NCBI RefSeq assembly: GCF_000023225.1
Contig: NC_013173.1
Location: 1,738,501-1,802,500 of the forward strand
From: Desulfomicrobium baculatum DSM 4028
GTDB taxonomy: Bacteria > Desulfobacterota > Desulfovibrionia > Desulfovibrionales > Desulfomicrobiaceae
DNA: 64,000 nucleotides
Direction: 5' to 3'
The stretch's first letter is position 1. Every line of letters starts with the position of its first letter. The notes under the pieces are model-generated. The model saw only the letters and a program-made list of their open reading frames with translations. It ran no database searches and was not told the DNA's origin. The position numbers and the translations under genes were made by a program. Below, piece after piece: positions 25,626 through 33,793 of this stretch.

Positions 25626-27025
25626 GCCCGCCCCCGGTACAGGGAGCGCCCATCCCTGGCCGTCAGGTTGAAGGCGCAAAAGGGAACGAGCCGCCCGTCG
25701 GGCTGGGCCACATGGATGCAACATCCTTGCAGACGCTCCAGATTGAGACTCCAGGCGTCCTGAAAAGCCATGGCTGAAATGGTGAACGTGTGGGTCCTGG
25801 CGCGGGCCAGAAAGCGGTCAAGGTCATTATCGGGGGTGGGGGTGGAAGAAATGCGGGGCTCTGCCCCGCACCCCGCAAGGGGCAACACCCCTTGACCCGT
25901 GCAGGGGGTATTCGCGGAGGGGTCGACAGGGCCGGAAGGCGCGGACCATTGGCGGGCCGTGACGCCGATGGATTTGAGCGCTCCGGCTTCGGCGGGTTTG
26001 GGCGTGCAGTCGCAGGAAGCGCTGCCCAGACGCGCAAAGCTGCCGTCCTCATGGGTCATGAACTTGCCCGAGAAAGAGCACAGGGCGTGCTCGCAGCCCG
26101 GAGGCAGGAAATCCGACGCCTTGACCGCGCCGCCGCTCTGAACCTCAAGACCGGTCATGAGCTCGGGCAGCGTGACATGGTCCGGGATGAAATCCTCAGG
26201 ATAGCGCCCGAAGTAACTCATGGGCTGAAAATGCACCCCGCGCACATGCGGCTGACAGCCCAGACCGAAACGAACGATGTCCCAAAGCTGATCGACGTTC
26301 ACGCCACGCGCTACGGTCGGCACGAGCACGATACCAAGTCCGGCGGCAGACGCGTGACCGATGGCTTTCTTTTTGACCTCGAACAGATCCCGGCCGCGCA
26401 TGGCGCGAAAGGCCTCGTCACGCACGCCGTCGAACTGCAGAAAAATGGACGACAGCCCCACCTCGGCCAACCTTCCGGCCAGCTGCGGATCTTCGGCCAG
26501 CCTGAGACCATTGGTGTTGAGCTGCACGAAACCGAACCCGGCCCTCCTTGCCAGCCGCACGATATCCGTCAGATCCGCCCGTACCGTGGGTTCGCCGCCG
26601 GACAGCTGCAGGTTGCAGCCGCCGGTGCGGGCCATGGTCTGATCGAACATGCGCCCCAGGGTGGCCATATCCGGGTCTGCCCTCACGCCCCCGCTGTCGG
26701 CGAAGCAGACCGGGCAGTTCAGGTTGCAGCGCGAGGTGATCTCGACCAGGGCAGTGCAGGTCCGCTGGGCATGGCGGGCGCACAGACCGCAATCATACGG
26801 ACATCCTCGCCCGCTCTCTTCGCGCATCCCTCCGCCAAAGGGGAGCTTGGGCCGCACCCAGCTCGAAAATGCCGGTTCCCCGCGCCAGACCACGGTCGAA
26901 AACTCCCCGTGCTCGGGACACCTTTTCACCATCCGCACAACATCTCCGTCCCGCAGCAGCTCCCCTGCTACCCGGTTCAGGCACTCCGGGCACACGCTCT
27001 CAACCGGACCCAATACCTTATTCAT
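25622..27025 (-). CDS. trsS: TrsS-type radical SAM enzyme with an internal repeat-derived insert
   Basis: 467 aa. N-terminal rubredoxin-like part with VCPEC and RCPEHGE, as in MJ0619/Tes-class radical SAM enzymes; the radical SAM cysteines are Cys100, Cys104 and Cys107 (CNLNCPVC), followed by the SAM motif LSGGEP. Extra cysteines occur at CPYDCGLC and CEHALC. The family name TrsS is from memory of the Desulfovibrio neighbourhood; some members carry selenocysteine, this one shows none. Residues of about 350-395 are a low-complexity insert encoded by a palindromic repeat. Start overlaps the upstream gene by 8 bp. The chemistry is unknown. Confidence 0.82.
   Translation of the reverse strand: MNKVLGPVESVCPECLNRVAGELLRDGDVVRMVKRCPEHGEFSTVVWRGEPAFSSWVRPKLPFGGGMREESGRGCPYDCGLCARHAQRTCTALVEITSRCNLNCPVCFADSGGVRADPDMATLGRMFDQTMARTGGCNLQLSGGEPTVRADLTDIVRLARRAGFGFVQLNTNGLRLAEDPQLAGRLAEVGLSSIFLQFDGVRDEAFRAMRGRDLFEVKKKAIGHASAAGLGIVLVPTVARGVNVDQLWDIVRFGLGCQPHVRGVHFQPMSYFGRYPEDFIPDHVTLPELMTGLEVQSGGAVKASDFLPPGCEHALCSFSGKFMTHEDGSFARLGSASCDCTPKPAEAGALKSIGVTARQWSAPSGPVDPSANTPCTGQGVLPLAGCGAEPRISSTPTPDNDLDRFLARARTHTFTISAMAFQDAWSLNLERLQGCCIHVAQPDGRLVPFCAFNLTARDGRSLYRGRA
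25853..25894. repeat. REP-like double hairpin inside the trsS reading frame
   Basis: Two adjacent perfect hairpins, GCGGGGC/GCCCCGC (25853-25869) and CAAGGGG/CCCCTTG (25876-25894), separated by CACCC. The type is a dispersed intergenic palindrome, but here it is translated in frame without breaking the gene. Confidence 0.65.
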
Positions 27026-27464
27026 GAACGTCGCTCGACGGATCGAACCCGTTTTCCACCAGAATGGTCATGGCCTTGCCGTAGCATTCCGAGACCAGAC
27101 CGCCGCAGATGGACGCATCCGGCTTGCCGTCGGCCACGATGTTCGCGCAGTTGATCCCGCCGAACCGCCCCGTGGCGTACTCCTCGAACCAATCGGCCAG
27201 CTCGGTCAGCATGAGGGGCAAGCGGTCATGGGCTTCCTCGTCGGCCGCGCCCTTGCCCGCATAATAGGCGACAAGGCACGCCGCCCCGGTAAAAGCCCCG
27301 CACGCGCCCCCCGTAGACGAAAACCCAACGCACAGGCCGGACATGGCCCGGATGAGACCGGGATTTTCCACGCCCTGCATCTCCAGAGCCAGCTGCAGCA
27401 CGATCTGGGCGCAACAGAAGCCCTGACTGTGCAGGCGCAGGATGTCGAGATCGTATTCGTTCAT
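27018..27464 (-). CDS. C-GCAxxG-C-C family redox protein
   Basis: 148 aa from the ATG at 27464, chosen for its GAGG spacing; an ATG at 27500 would add twelve residues. Signature elements: FCCAQ near the start, GGACGAFTGA (the GCAxxG box), INCANIV and SICGGLVSECY. The family is thought to bind a metal or Fe-S cluster through these scattered cysteines. It is the DVU_1555-type member of the Mop-accessory chain, 8-bp overlap with trsS. Function unproven. Confidence 0.85.
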   Translation of the reverse strand: MNEYDLDILRLHSQGFCCAQIVLQLALEMQGVENPGLIRAMSGLCVGFSSTGGACGAFTGAACLVAYYAGKGAADEEAHDRLPLMLTELADWFEEYATGRFGGINCANIVADGKPDASICGGLVSECYGKAMTILVENGFDPSSDVHE

Positions 27465-27792
27465 TTCGGCCTCGTGATGTTCAAGAGTACACTCTTCCAT
27501 TCATCGCCCCGGCACTCCAAAGCGCCAAGGCCGGGGCGGGGTGGTCCGTTCATGGCGCGTCGACTGTCTGACTGAGCCAGGCATCGTTTGGTTATCCGTC
27601 GCCTTCCGTCCTGAAGGAACCGACCGACCTGCACGCGACGGAGAACCAGTACGAGGCCCGCGAAGGAGTTTCGACGCGTCATGAACGGACCGCCCCGTCC
27701 CGGCCGTCTCACGAACAAAATCCCCGCAGCGCAAGCCCCCAGAGCCAAGACCAACCGACACACCGTCTCCCTGGCAACCAACCCGCCTTTCT
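27465..27792. other. Gap in the Mop-accessory operon
   Basis: 328 bp between the methyltransferase stop and the C-GCAxxG-C-C start, in an operon where the other accessory joints overlap. It is almost filled by structured element copy B plus a GC-rich hairpin (CGCCCCGGC with GCCGGGGCG, about 27505-27537). No gene is seen. Confidence 0.6.
27529..27705. repeat. Dispersed structured element, copy B (covarying arms)
   Basis: 177 bp in the only real gap of the Mop-accessory operon. Its 35-bp ends (27529-27563, 27671-27705) pair throughout with three G-U wobbles and no mismatch. The core matches copy A (ACTGTCTGACTGAGCCAGGC at the left, ACGAGGCCCGCGAAGGAGTT at the right). The inner stem keeps CCGTCG/CGACGG but changes the outer part to TGGTT/AACCA. 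The apical part forms CCTTC/GAAGG. Confidence 0.75.
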
Positions 27793-28494
27793 TCACTTCC
27801 CGCCAGCATGCGCCATCATCAAAAACAGCCCCGGCCGCGTCGCCTTGGACGCCTCGCAGGCGGCAACAGCCAAATCCGGTTCGCCGGTCACGGCCTGCCA
27901 GAAGCCATGCAACGATCCGTGCCTGAACACGAAATCGGCGGAGGTCTTCTTCAAAAATTCCGTATGGTCCTCCACCACGTCAATCTCGAATCCGGCCCCT
28001 GCCACCTGCTCCATCACAGTCTGCAGGTCCGTGGCCTGCGTAAAGCAGCAGCGCACGGGCCACTCCCCGGCCCTGTACCCACGGGCGTATATGTCGGCCA
28101 GAGCGAGCACTCCTCCGGGCCTCAAGACCCGGAAAAACTCCGCCAGCGCCCGCTCCTTGTCGGTCAGGTTCCACGCGCACTCGCACAGTACCAGATCCAG
28201 GCATCCATCAGACAAAGGCAGTTCCGCCAGATCGGCCCGCGCGACCCGCAGCTGTCTCCCCCTGCATTCTCGCAGAAAACCGACGTTCAAATCCAGCCCC
28301 ACGGCCCGCGCTCCATGCTCCTCAAGCAGGACCAGACTCGCCCCGCATCCGCACCCGGCGTCGAGGGCCAAAGCGCCCTGCAGCGGCCCGGCCAGCTCCA
28401 GCATGCGCCGGGTCAGCTTCTCGCCGCCCGGACGCAGAGCCCGGCCCAGGGTCGCCCTGACCGGCGCGGACGCATAAAGCTCATTTGTCCTCAA
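27793..28494 (-). CDS. SAM-dependent methyltransferase (DVU_1556/TrsM type)
   Basis: 233 aa using a TTG start at 28494, which has GGAG seven bases upstream and places ELYASAPVRATLGRALRPGG at the N-terminus, as expected for the family. No in-frame ATG exists before LTRRML. SAM-binding motif I is ALDAGCGCGASL, motif II LDLVLCECAWN and then LRPGGVLALADIY. It overlaps the small redox gene by 14 bp. Paired with the radical SAM enzyme in this neighbourhood, so it may methylate the same intermediate. Confidence 0.8.
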   Translation of the reverse strand: MRTNELYASAPVRATLGRALRPGGEKLTRRMLELAGPLQGALALDAGCGCGASLVLLEEHGARAVGLDLNVGFLRECRGRQLRVARADLAELPLSDGCLDLVLCECAWNLTDKERALAEFFRVLRPGGVLALADIYARGYRAGEWPVRCCFTQATDLQTVMEQVAGAGFEIDVVEDHTEFLKKTSADFVFRHGSLHGFWQAVTGEPDLAVAACEASKATRPGLFLMMAHAGGK

Positions 28495-28690
28495 GGAGCT
28501 GCTCCACTTCGAAGATCCGCCCCAAGGCCAGCTCTTCATAGACGAACGCGGCCCCACATTTCGGGCAGACCGGAAGCTCCACATGAAAAACCTGGCCAAG
28601 ATACGCGAGTTCGACCTTGCCTGGTTCAAGGGGCACACCGCACGGTTCGCAGCTCCAGTTCATGTCCTCGGGCAAAAATACGAGACTCAT
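28481..28690 (-). CDS. Small CxxC zinc-ribbon/redox protein (DVU_1557 type)
   Basis: 69 aa with two cysteine pairs, CEPC (about 14-17) and CPKC (about 42-45), the layout of a zinc ribbon or rubredoxin-like electron carrier. Overlaps the upstream large oxidoreductase by 4 bp (ATGA). It could supply electrons within the maturation cluster; no direct evidence. Confidence 0.78.
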   Translation of the reverse strand: MSLVFLPEDMNWSCEPCGVPLEPGKVELAYLGQVFHVELPVCPKCGAAFVYEELALGRIFEVEQLLEDK

Positions 28691-30963
28691 ATCCGTCCTC
28701 CCGCGATGCGCATGCGATGACTCCAGGCTTTCAGCACCGTGAATACGTCCCGCTCCTCCCGGTATTCCACCCAGAACGTGACCTCGCCCAGCTCGGCCGA
28801 CGCGATCCTGCGGCCGTCGTCACCATGGATAAAGCAGCGCCCGTCCTCCTTGGACCTGAAAATGACCTGACGCAGATCGTCCTCCAGAATACGGCGCTCC
28901 TCAAGCACGGCGGCCACGGACGTCGATATGTCAAGACGCACATCCTCCCAGGGCTGCCGAGGCATGCCCTCCTGGCCGTAACGCTCCAGCACCGCCGTCT
29001 TGAGCATGCGCCGATTGACCCGACGCAGCGAGATGCCCGCCGGAGGCTCGTCGGCCGGATGCGCCAGCTCCGGGAACAGGAGGTCCAGGATGTGCAGCAC
29101 GGGCTTGCCGGTCTTGGCCAGCTGATCCCGGCACATAGCGCAGTAGGTCAGAAAATCCGCGTCGGACTGGGCCACGCGGGCCGTCGCCACCTTGCGGGCC
29201 AGGGCCGGATTCACGCTGTCCATGAGGCCGCCGAACCCGCAGCATTCGGTCAGCTCGCCGGACATGGGCAGAGCGGCCAGGGGCTGCCCCATGTTTTCGA
29301 GCAGCGTGCGCACATCCTTTCTGGTCCCTTCGTCATGCCGCGACGTGCACGGGTCCGAAAGGGCCAGGGCCGGATGCGCGGCGGCCGCAAGCACGGACCG
29401 ACCGGCCAGCACGGTCCAGACTGAAACCGCATTCAGCTGCGGCAGATGCTCGCGAAACATCTTCAGGCAGGTCGAGCAGGCCGTGACTACCTTGGGGCCA
29501 CCCATGTTGATCCAGATCGTTTCCAGCTTCTTCGCAAGCTCCGCAAACTGCTCCGCCTGCCCGGACCAATGGGCCGGGGCCGCGCAGCAATCAAGCCAGA
29601 TCCCGGTTTGCGGTTCCAATTCGAGCAAGCGGTCGTACAGGCGCAGCGTCTGCGCGGGCCGGATTCCGGCAAGCTGGCAACCGGGAAAAAAGAGTGCCGT
29701 GCTCGCTTCCGTACGCGGTGCGTGACGGGCCAGGGCGGCCTGCTCGCTTCCTGCGGAGCGCATCTCCTCCAGGGCGAACCAGTGGGCCGAGGGCGGCATG
29801 CGCTTTTCCCGCACCATCTGCCGCCGGGCGTCCAGACACATGTCGGCCATGGAGAAATCATTGGGGCACAAGGTCTCGCACTGGCCGCACAGGGCGCAGG
29901 AGTTGATGAACCTGTTGGCCTGACGGGCGCCCTGCACGATGGACAAGTTGTTGAATACGCGGCGGGCATAGGATTTGGGATAACCGTTGTTCTCTTTCAG
30001 ATAGACGCAGTGGCGCACGCATTCCAGGCACTGGCAATCGATGCAGCGGCCCGCTTCCTCCTCGCCCTCCTGCCGGGTGTACCCCTCCGCGCCTGTGGGG
30101 ATGACCGGTTCCCGGGATGGGATGTCCTTGGTCTGGGTGAAAAGGTCCGTCCGGCCGTGACGCAAAGGCACCCGGCTCGAAGTCAGGGACGCGCCCTGGA
30201 GAAAGCGGTCCATGGACACGGCGGCTTCGCGGCCGTGGGACATGGCGGTGATGAACCGATAGGGATGATCCGTCAGACCCATGCCGCCGGTGAACCAGCC
30301 GGGCCGGTCCAGGGCAAAGGTCAGGGAGTCGGGAAAGCCGAGGCCGGCCAGCAGGTCCGGAGCGATCGTGTCATCCTGACCCACATACACTGCGTCGGCC
30401 GGATAGGCCGTGACCAGGGCTGCATCCAGCGCGGGTACGGCCGTAAAGGACACGTGCAGGGCGGTCAGGCGACGCAATTCCTCGTCCAGGACTTCAACGG
30501 GCAGAACGGAGCCGGGTAGCTTCCGCAGCCATGCGCCGGGAGCGGAGTCACGATGGTACACGCTGACCGGATAGCCCTTTTTGGCCAGATCAAAGGCCAC
30601 GGCGAGGCTGCTCGGACCGGAGCCGAGCACCGCCACTTTCTTGGGCCGCGCCGGGAGGCGCAGGATCTTGCCTTTAGGCTGCGTCTCGCGGATGCAGAGC
30701 CGCTCAAGCAGGCCAATATTGATCGCACCGCCCAGATCCTTGCGGATGCAGAACCGCTCGCACGGGGCCTCGCACAGCCGGGCCGTGATCGCCGCCAGGG
30801 GCATGCTCTTCTCCAGAATGGTCCGGGCCGCGTCCACCTCGCCTCTGGCCATGGCCAGGGCGAAGGCGCGGGCGTCAACGCTTAGGGGGCACCCTGCACG
30901 GCACGCCGGGGGCTCTTCCTGAATGCATTTGGCTTCCCAGTCCCGCAGTTCCTTTTGATCCAT
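28687..30963 (-). CDS. Flavin oxidoreductase fused to Fe-S and CCG domains
   Basis: 758 aa. N-terminal dicluster-type cysteines (CRAGCPLS, CEAPCERFCIRK) and a Rossmann FAD motif KKVAVLGSGPSSLAVAFDLAKKG resemble the glutamate-synthase small subunit. The central ferredoxin part has CIDCQCLECVRHC and CALCGQCETLCP. The C-terminal half has two heterodisulfide-reductase-like CCG regions (FFPGCQ...DCCAAP...CSTC and ECCGFGG...CAMCRD). It could deliver or remove electrons for Mop or its maturation. It is the DVU_1558-type protein. GGAG ribosome site; follows the mop terminator. Confidence 0.85.
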   Translation of the reverse strand: MDQKELRDWEAKCIQEEPPACRAGCPLSVDARAFALAMARGEVDAARTILEKSMPLAAITARLCEAPCERFCIRKDLGGAINIGLLERLCIRETQPKGKILRLPARPKKVAVLGSGPSSLAVAFDLAKKGYPVSVYHRDSAPGAWLRKLPGSVLPVEVLDEELRRLTALHVSFTAVPALDAALVTAYPADAVYVGQDDTIAPDLLAGLGFPDSLTFALDRPGWFTGGMGLTDHPYRFITAMSHGREAAVSMDRFLQGASLTSSRVPLRHGRTDLFTQTKDIPSREPVIPTGAEGYTRQEGEEEAGRCIDCQCLECVRHCVYLKENNGYPKSYARRVFNNLSIVQGARQANRFINSCALCGQCETLCPNDFSMADMCLDARRQMVREKRMPPSAHWFALEEMRSAGSEQAALARHAPRTEASTALFFPGCQLAGIRPAQTLRLYDRLLELEPQTGIWLDCCAAPAHWSGQAEQFAELAKKLETIWINMGGPKVVTACSTCLKMFREHLPQLNAVSVWTVLAGRSVLAAAAHPALALSDPCTSRHDEGTRKDVRTLLENMGQPLAALPMSGELTECCGFGGLMDSVNPALARKVATARVAQSDADFLTYCAMCRDQLAKTGKPVLHILDLLFPELAHPADEPPAGISLRRVNRRMLKTAVLERYGQEGMPRQPWEDVRLDISTSVAAVLEERRILEDDLRQVIFRSKEDGRCFIHGDDGRRIASAELGEVTFWVEYREERDVFTVLKAWSHRMRIAGGRI

Positions 30964-30979
30964 GCCGTCTCCTTGAAAT

Positions 30980-31014
30980 AAAAAAGCCCTCCGGACGCAG
31001 CAGCGCCCGGAGGG
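30980..31014 (-). terminator. Terminator/attenuator after mop
   Basis: On the minus strand CCCTCCGG pairs with CCGGAGGG, 12-nt loop, then CTTTTTTATTTC. It lies between the stop of mop and the accessory genes, so accessory expression depends on read-through or another promoter. Confidence 0.85.
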
Positions 31015-31028
31015 GAATCAATCGGTCA

Positions 31029-33743
31029 TTACTTTTTCATCGCGGCCAGAATCTTCTCCGGCAGCGCGGGCAGCTCGCGCACACGGGCGCCGCAGGCATT
31101 GTACACCGCGTTCAGGACCGCGGCATGAGGAGCGGTCAGGGGCATCTCACCCACGCCCGAGGCACCGTGAGGGCCGGCGGGGCGAGGAGTTTCGACATAG
31201 ATGATCTCCATGTCGTCCGGGATGTCCTTGGCGTAGGGGATGCCCGCGCCACGGATGGTCGCGTGTTTTTTGAGATCCTCGTAGTCCTCGCTCAGGGCCA
31301 AACCGATGCCCTGGGCCACGCCGCCGTGGATCTGGCCGTCAACCACCGAGTAGTTGTTGACCTTGCCGATGTCGCCGACGGTGATCATCTTCTCGACCGT
31401 GGTCTTGCCGGTGGCTGTTTCCACGGCCACCTCGGACAGGAACAGGCCGTACATGTAACAGCAGAAGGGGCTGCCCTGGCCGTTGGCATCGCAATCCTTG
31501 GCGGGTGCGGTCCACTTGCCGTTATAGCGCAGGGGCAATTTTTCGGCGACCATCTCGTCATAGGTGCGGAAACCGTTACCCTTCTTCATGGCCTTGATCA
31601 GCTGCTCGCAGGCGTTGACGATGGCCTGACCGCCCACGACCTGCGAACGGCTGCCGCCGGCGGGACCGGTGTTCGGGGCCACGCGGGTGTCGTTCATGAC
31701 CAGGCGGATCTGGTCGGAGGTGATGCCCAGGGGGCGCAGGGATTCGTGCGCCGTGCCGAGGGTGCCCATGTCGGCGCCCTGGCCGTGATCCTGCCAGCAG
31801 GCGTAGATGGTCACGGTGCCGTCGGCCATGAGTTCGGCGTCGGCGGCGCCGCTGTCAGCTCCGTCGAGGCCTGCGCCGTACACGCCCAGCGCAATGCCCA
31901 CTCCGCGTTTCACGGCAGCGGTGGAATTGGCGGCGGCGCGCTTCTTGGCCTCTTCATACTTGGGCCGCATGATGTCGAAGATCTCGGACAGGCTGTACAC
32001 TTCCGGATCCTGGCCGGTCGGAGTGGTAGAACCTTTGCGGTAGATGTTCTTGTAACGCAGTTCGAAGGGATCCATGCCCAGCTTTTCGGCCAATTCATCC
32101 ATGAGGGACTCGGACGGGAACTCGCTCTCGGGTGCGCCGTAGCCACGGAAAGCCGCGCCCCAGGCGTGGTTGGTGCAGACCGTGCGGCCTTCACCACGGA
32201 TGCTGGCGATGTCGTAGCCGGCACCGATGTACTGGGCGCCGCGCAGGGTCAAAAGGTCACCGAACTCCGAGTACGGGCCGTGGTCGACGGTCCAGTCGGT
32301 TTCCATGCCCAGAAGCTTGCCGTCCTTGGTTGCGGCCAGACGCAGCGTGGTGTGGAACGGGGAGCGCTTGCCGGTGTAGGCCTGCTGCTGACGGTAATCG
32401 TAACCCAGGAACACCGGACGGCCGGTGGCCAGGGCGGCCGCGCCGACGAGGGCTTCCATGGTCGGGCTGAACTTGTAGCCGAAGGTGCCGCCTGCGGGGT
32501 TCTGCACCAGGGCCATGTTCTCGACCTCGATGCCGAGACCGGGCGCGATCATGTACATGTGCAGGTGCAGACCGATGGACTTGGAATGGATGATCAGCTT
32601 GCCGTCGTCATCGATGTAGGCGAAGCCGCAGTCCGGTTCGATGGGCAGATGGGGCTGGCGCTGGGTGTAGTAGCTGCCTTCGATGACCACGTCGGCCTTG
32701 TCGAAGATGGGCTTTGTTTCGCCGCCCTTGGCGATCTTCTGGATGTAGTAGACGTTGGGCGTGCCAGGATGAATCTCGATGGCGTCTTCAGCCATGGCCG
32801 CCGGGGCGCTCATGTACTCGGGCAGCTGCTCCAGCTTGACCACGACCTTCTTGGCCGCGGCCTTGGCGTTGGCTTCGGTGTCGGCGCAGACGATGGCGAT
32901 GGCGTCGCCGTACTGGAAGACCTTTTCATCGCAGAGGATGGGCCGGTCCCAACCGTCGCCGAGATTGGAGGGGAAGGTGATGAGGCCGGTGATGCGGTTC
33001 TTGCCCTTCACATCCTTGTGGGTCACGATCTTGTACACGCCGGGCATTTTCTCGGCCTCGGCCGTGTCGATGCCCAGAATCTTGGCATGGGACACTTCGG
33101 CCTGGACCAGGGCGCACATGAGCGCGTTCTCGGGCAGCTTCAGGCCCAGATCGGCGCCAAAATCAAGCGTGCCGGTGACTTTGCCGAGCGCCGAGGGACG
33201 AGGCTGTCTCGTGCCCCAGACCTGGCCGTTTGCAGGCTGCTTGTACTCCAGGTCGGCCGCGCTCTTTTCGCCGCGCAGGACCTTGGCCGCATCCATGACC
33301 GCGTCCACCAGGGGTTTGTAACCGGTGCAACGGCAGGCGTTGCGGTGCTTCTGAAACCAGTCGCGCACGTCTTCGCGGCTGGGGCTGGGATTGGTGTCCA
33401 GCAGGCCCTTGGCCGAAACGATGAAGCCGGGGGAGCAGAAGCCGCACTGAGCCGCGCCGTGGAGCATCCAGGCGAGCTGCAGAGGATGCGGGTTGGCCGG
33501 GGTGCCGATGCCTTCGATGGTGGTGATGCAAGCGCCGTCCTCGACGCGCTTCATCTTGGTCGCGCAGGCACGGACAACCTTGCCGTCCATGATCACGCTG
33601 CACGCGCCGCACTGGCCTTCGCCGCAGCCGACCTTGGTGCCGGTCAGGCCAACGGTTTTTCTGATCACGTTGACCAGGGTGTCTTCCGCGTCGACCACCA
33701 GATTTCTGGCGATGCCATTAACCACAATTTGCTTTTTGATCAT
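31029..33743 (-). CDS. mop: Molybdenum aldehyde oxidoreductase (Mop type)
   Basis: 904 aa, xanthine-oxidase family, oxidising aldehydes to carboxylic acids with a cytosine-dinucleotide molybdopterin. Two N-terminal [2Fe-2S] centres: Cys40, Cys45, Cys48, Cys60 and Cys100, Cys103, Cys137, Cys139, the same numbering as the crystallised D. gigas enzyme (907 aa). Near the C-terminus HGASGVGEMPL holds the catalytic Glu. There is no FAD domain, so electrons leave through the Fe-S centres, perhaps to flavodoxin or the adjacent oxidoreductase. GGAGG ribosome site preceded by a palindrome; strong terminator after. Confidence 0.97.
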   Translation of the reverse strand: MIKKQIVVNGIARNLVVDAEDTLVNVIRKTVGLTGTKVGCGEGQCGACSVIMDGKVVRACATKMKRVEDGACITTIEGIGTPANPHPLQLAWMLHGAAQCGFCSPGFIVSAKGLLDTNPSPSREDVRDWFQKHRNACRCTGYKPLVDAVMDAAKVLRGEKSAADLEYKQPANGQVWGTRQPRPSALGKVTGTLDFGADLGLKLPENALMCALVQAEVSHAKILGIDTAEAEKMPGVYKIVTHKDVKGKNRITGLITFPSNLGDGWDRPILCDEKVFQYGDAIAIVCADTEANAKAAAKKVVVKLEQLPEYMSAPAAMAEDAIEIHPGTPNVYYIQKIAKGGETKPIFDKADVVIEGSYYTQRQPHLPIEPDCGFAYIDDDGKLIIHSKSIGLHLHMYMIAPGLGIEVENMALVQNPAGGTFGYKFSPTMEALVGAAALATGRPVFLGYDYRQQQAYTGKRSPFHTTLRLAATKDGKLLGMETDWTVDHGPYSEFGDLLTLRGAQYIGAGYDIASIRGEGRTVCTNHAWGAAFRGYGAPESEFPSESLMDELAEKLGMDPFELRYKNIYRKGSTTPTGQDPEVYSLSEIFDIMRPKYEEAKKRAAANSTAAVKRGVGIALGVYGAGLDGADSGAADAELMADGTVTIYACWQDHGQGADMGTLGTAHESLRPLGITSDQIRLVMNDTRVAPNTGPAGGSRSQVVGGQAIVNACEQLIKAMKKGNGFRTYDEMVAEKLPLRYNGKWTAPAKDCDANGQGSPFCCYMYGLFLSEVAVETATGKTTVEKMITVGDIGKVNNYSVVDGQIHGGVAQGIGLALSEDYEDLKKHATIRGAGIPYAKDIPDDMEIIYVETPRPAGPHGASGVGEMPLTAPHAAVLNAVYNACGARVRELPALPEKILAAMKK

Positions 33744-33755
33744 TCCGGTTCCTCC

Positions 33756-33771
33756 AAATAACGTGTTATTT
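33756..33771. promoter_or_regulatory. Palindrome directly upstream of the mop ribosome site
   Basis: AAATAAC-GT-GTTATTT, seven-base arms, abutting the GGAGG of mop. Its place in the leader suggests a repressor operator or translational control. Confidence 0.4.
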
Positions 33772-33793
33772 CAAACAGATTTTGCGCAAGGTT

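Noticed and set aside
24318-25724. Longer adenylating enzyme starting at 25724
   Set aside because: It would overlap trsS by about 100 bp; the GTG at 25625 makes the same 4-bp overlap as its neighbours and has a GGGGG-type ribosome site.
31125-33761. Long open frame (878 codons) on the plus strand opposite mop
   Set aside because: Antisense shadow of mop for the same compositional reason; the translation is His/Val/Gly-rich noise without motifs.
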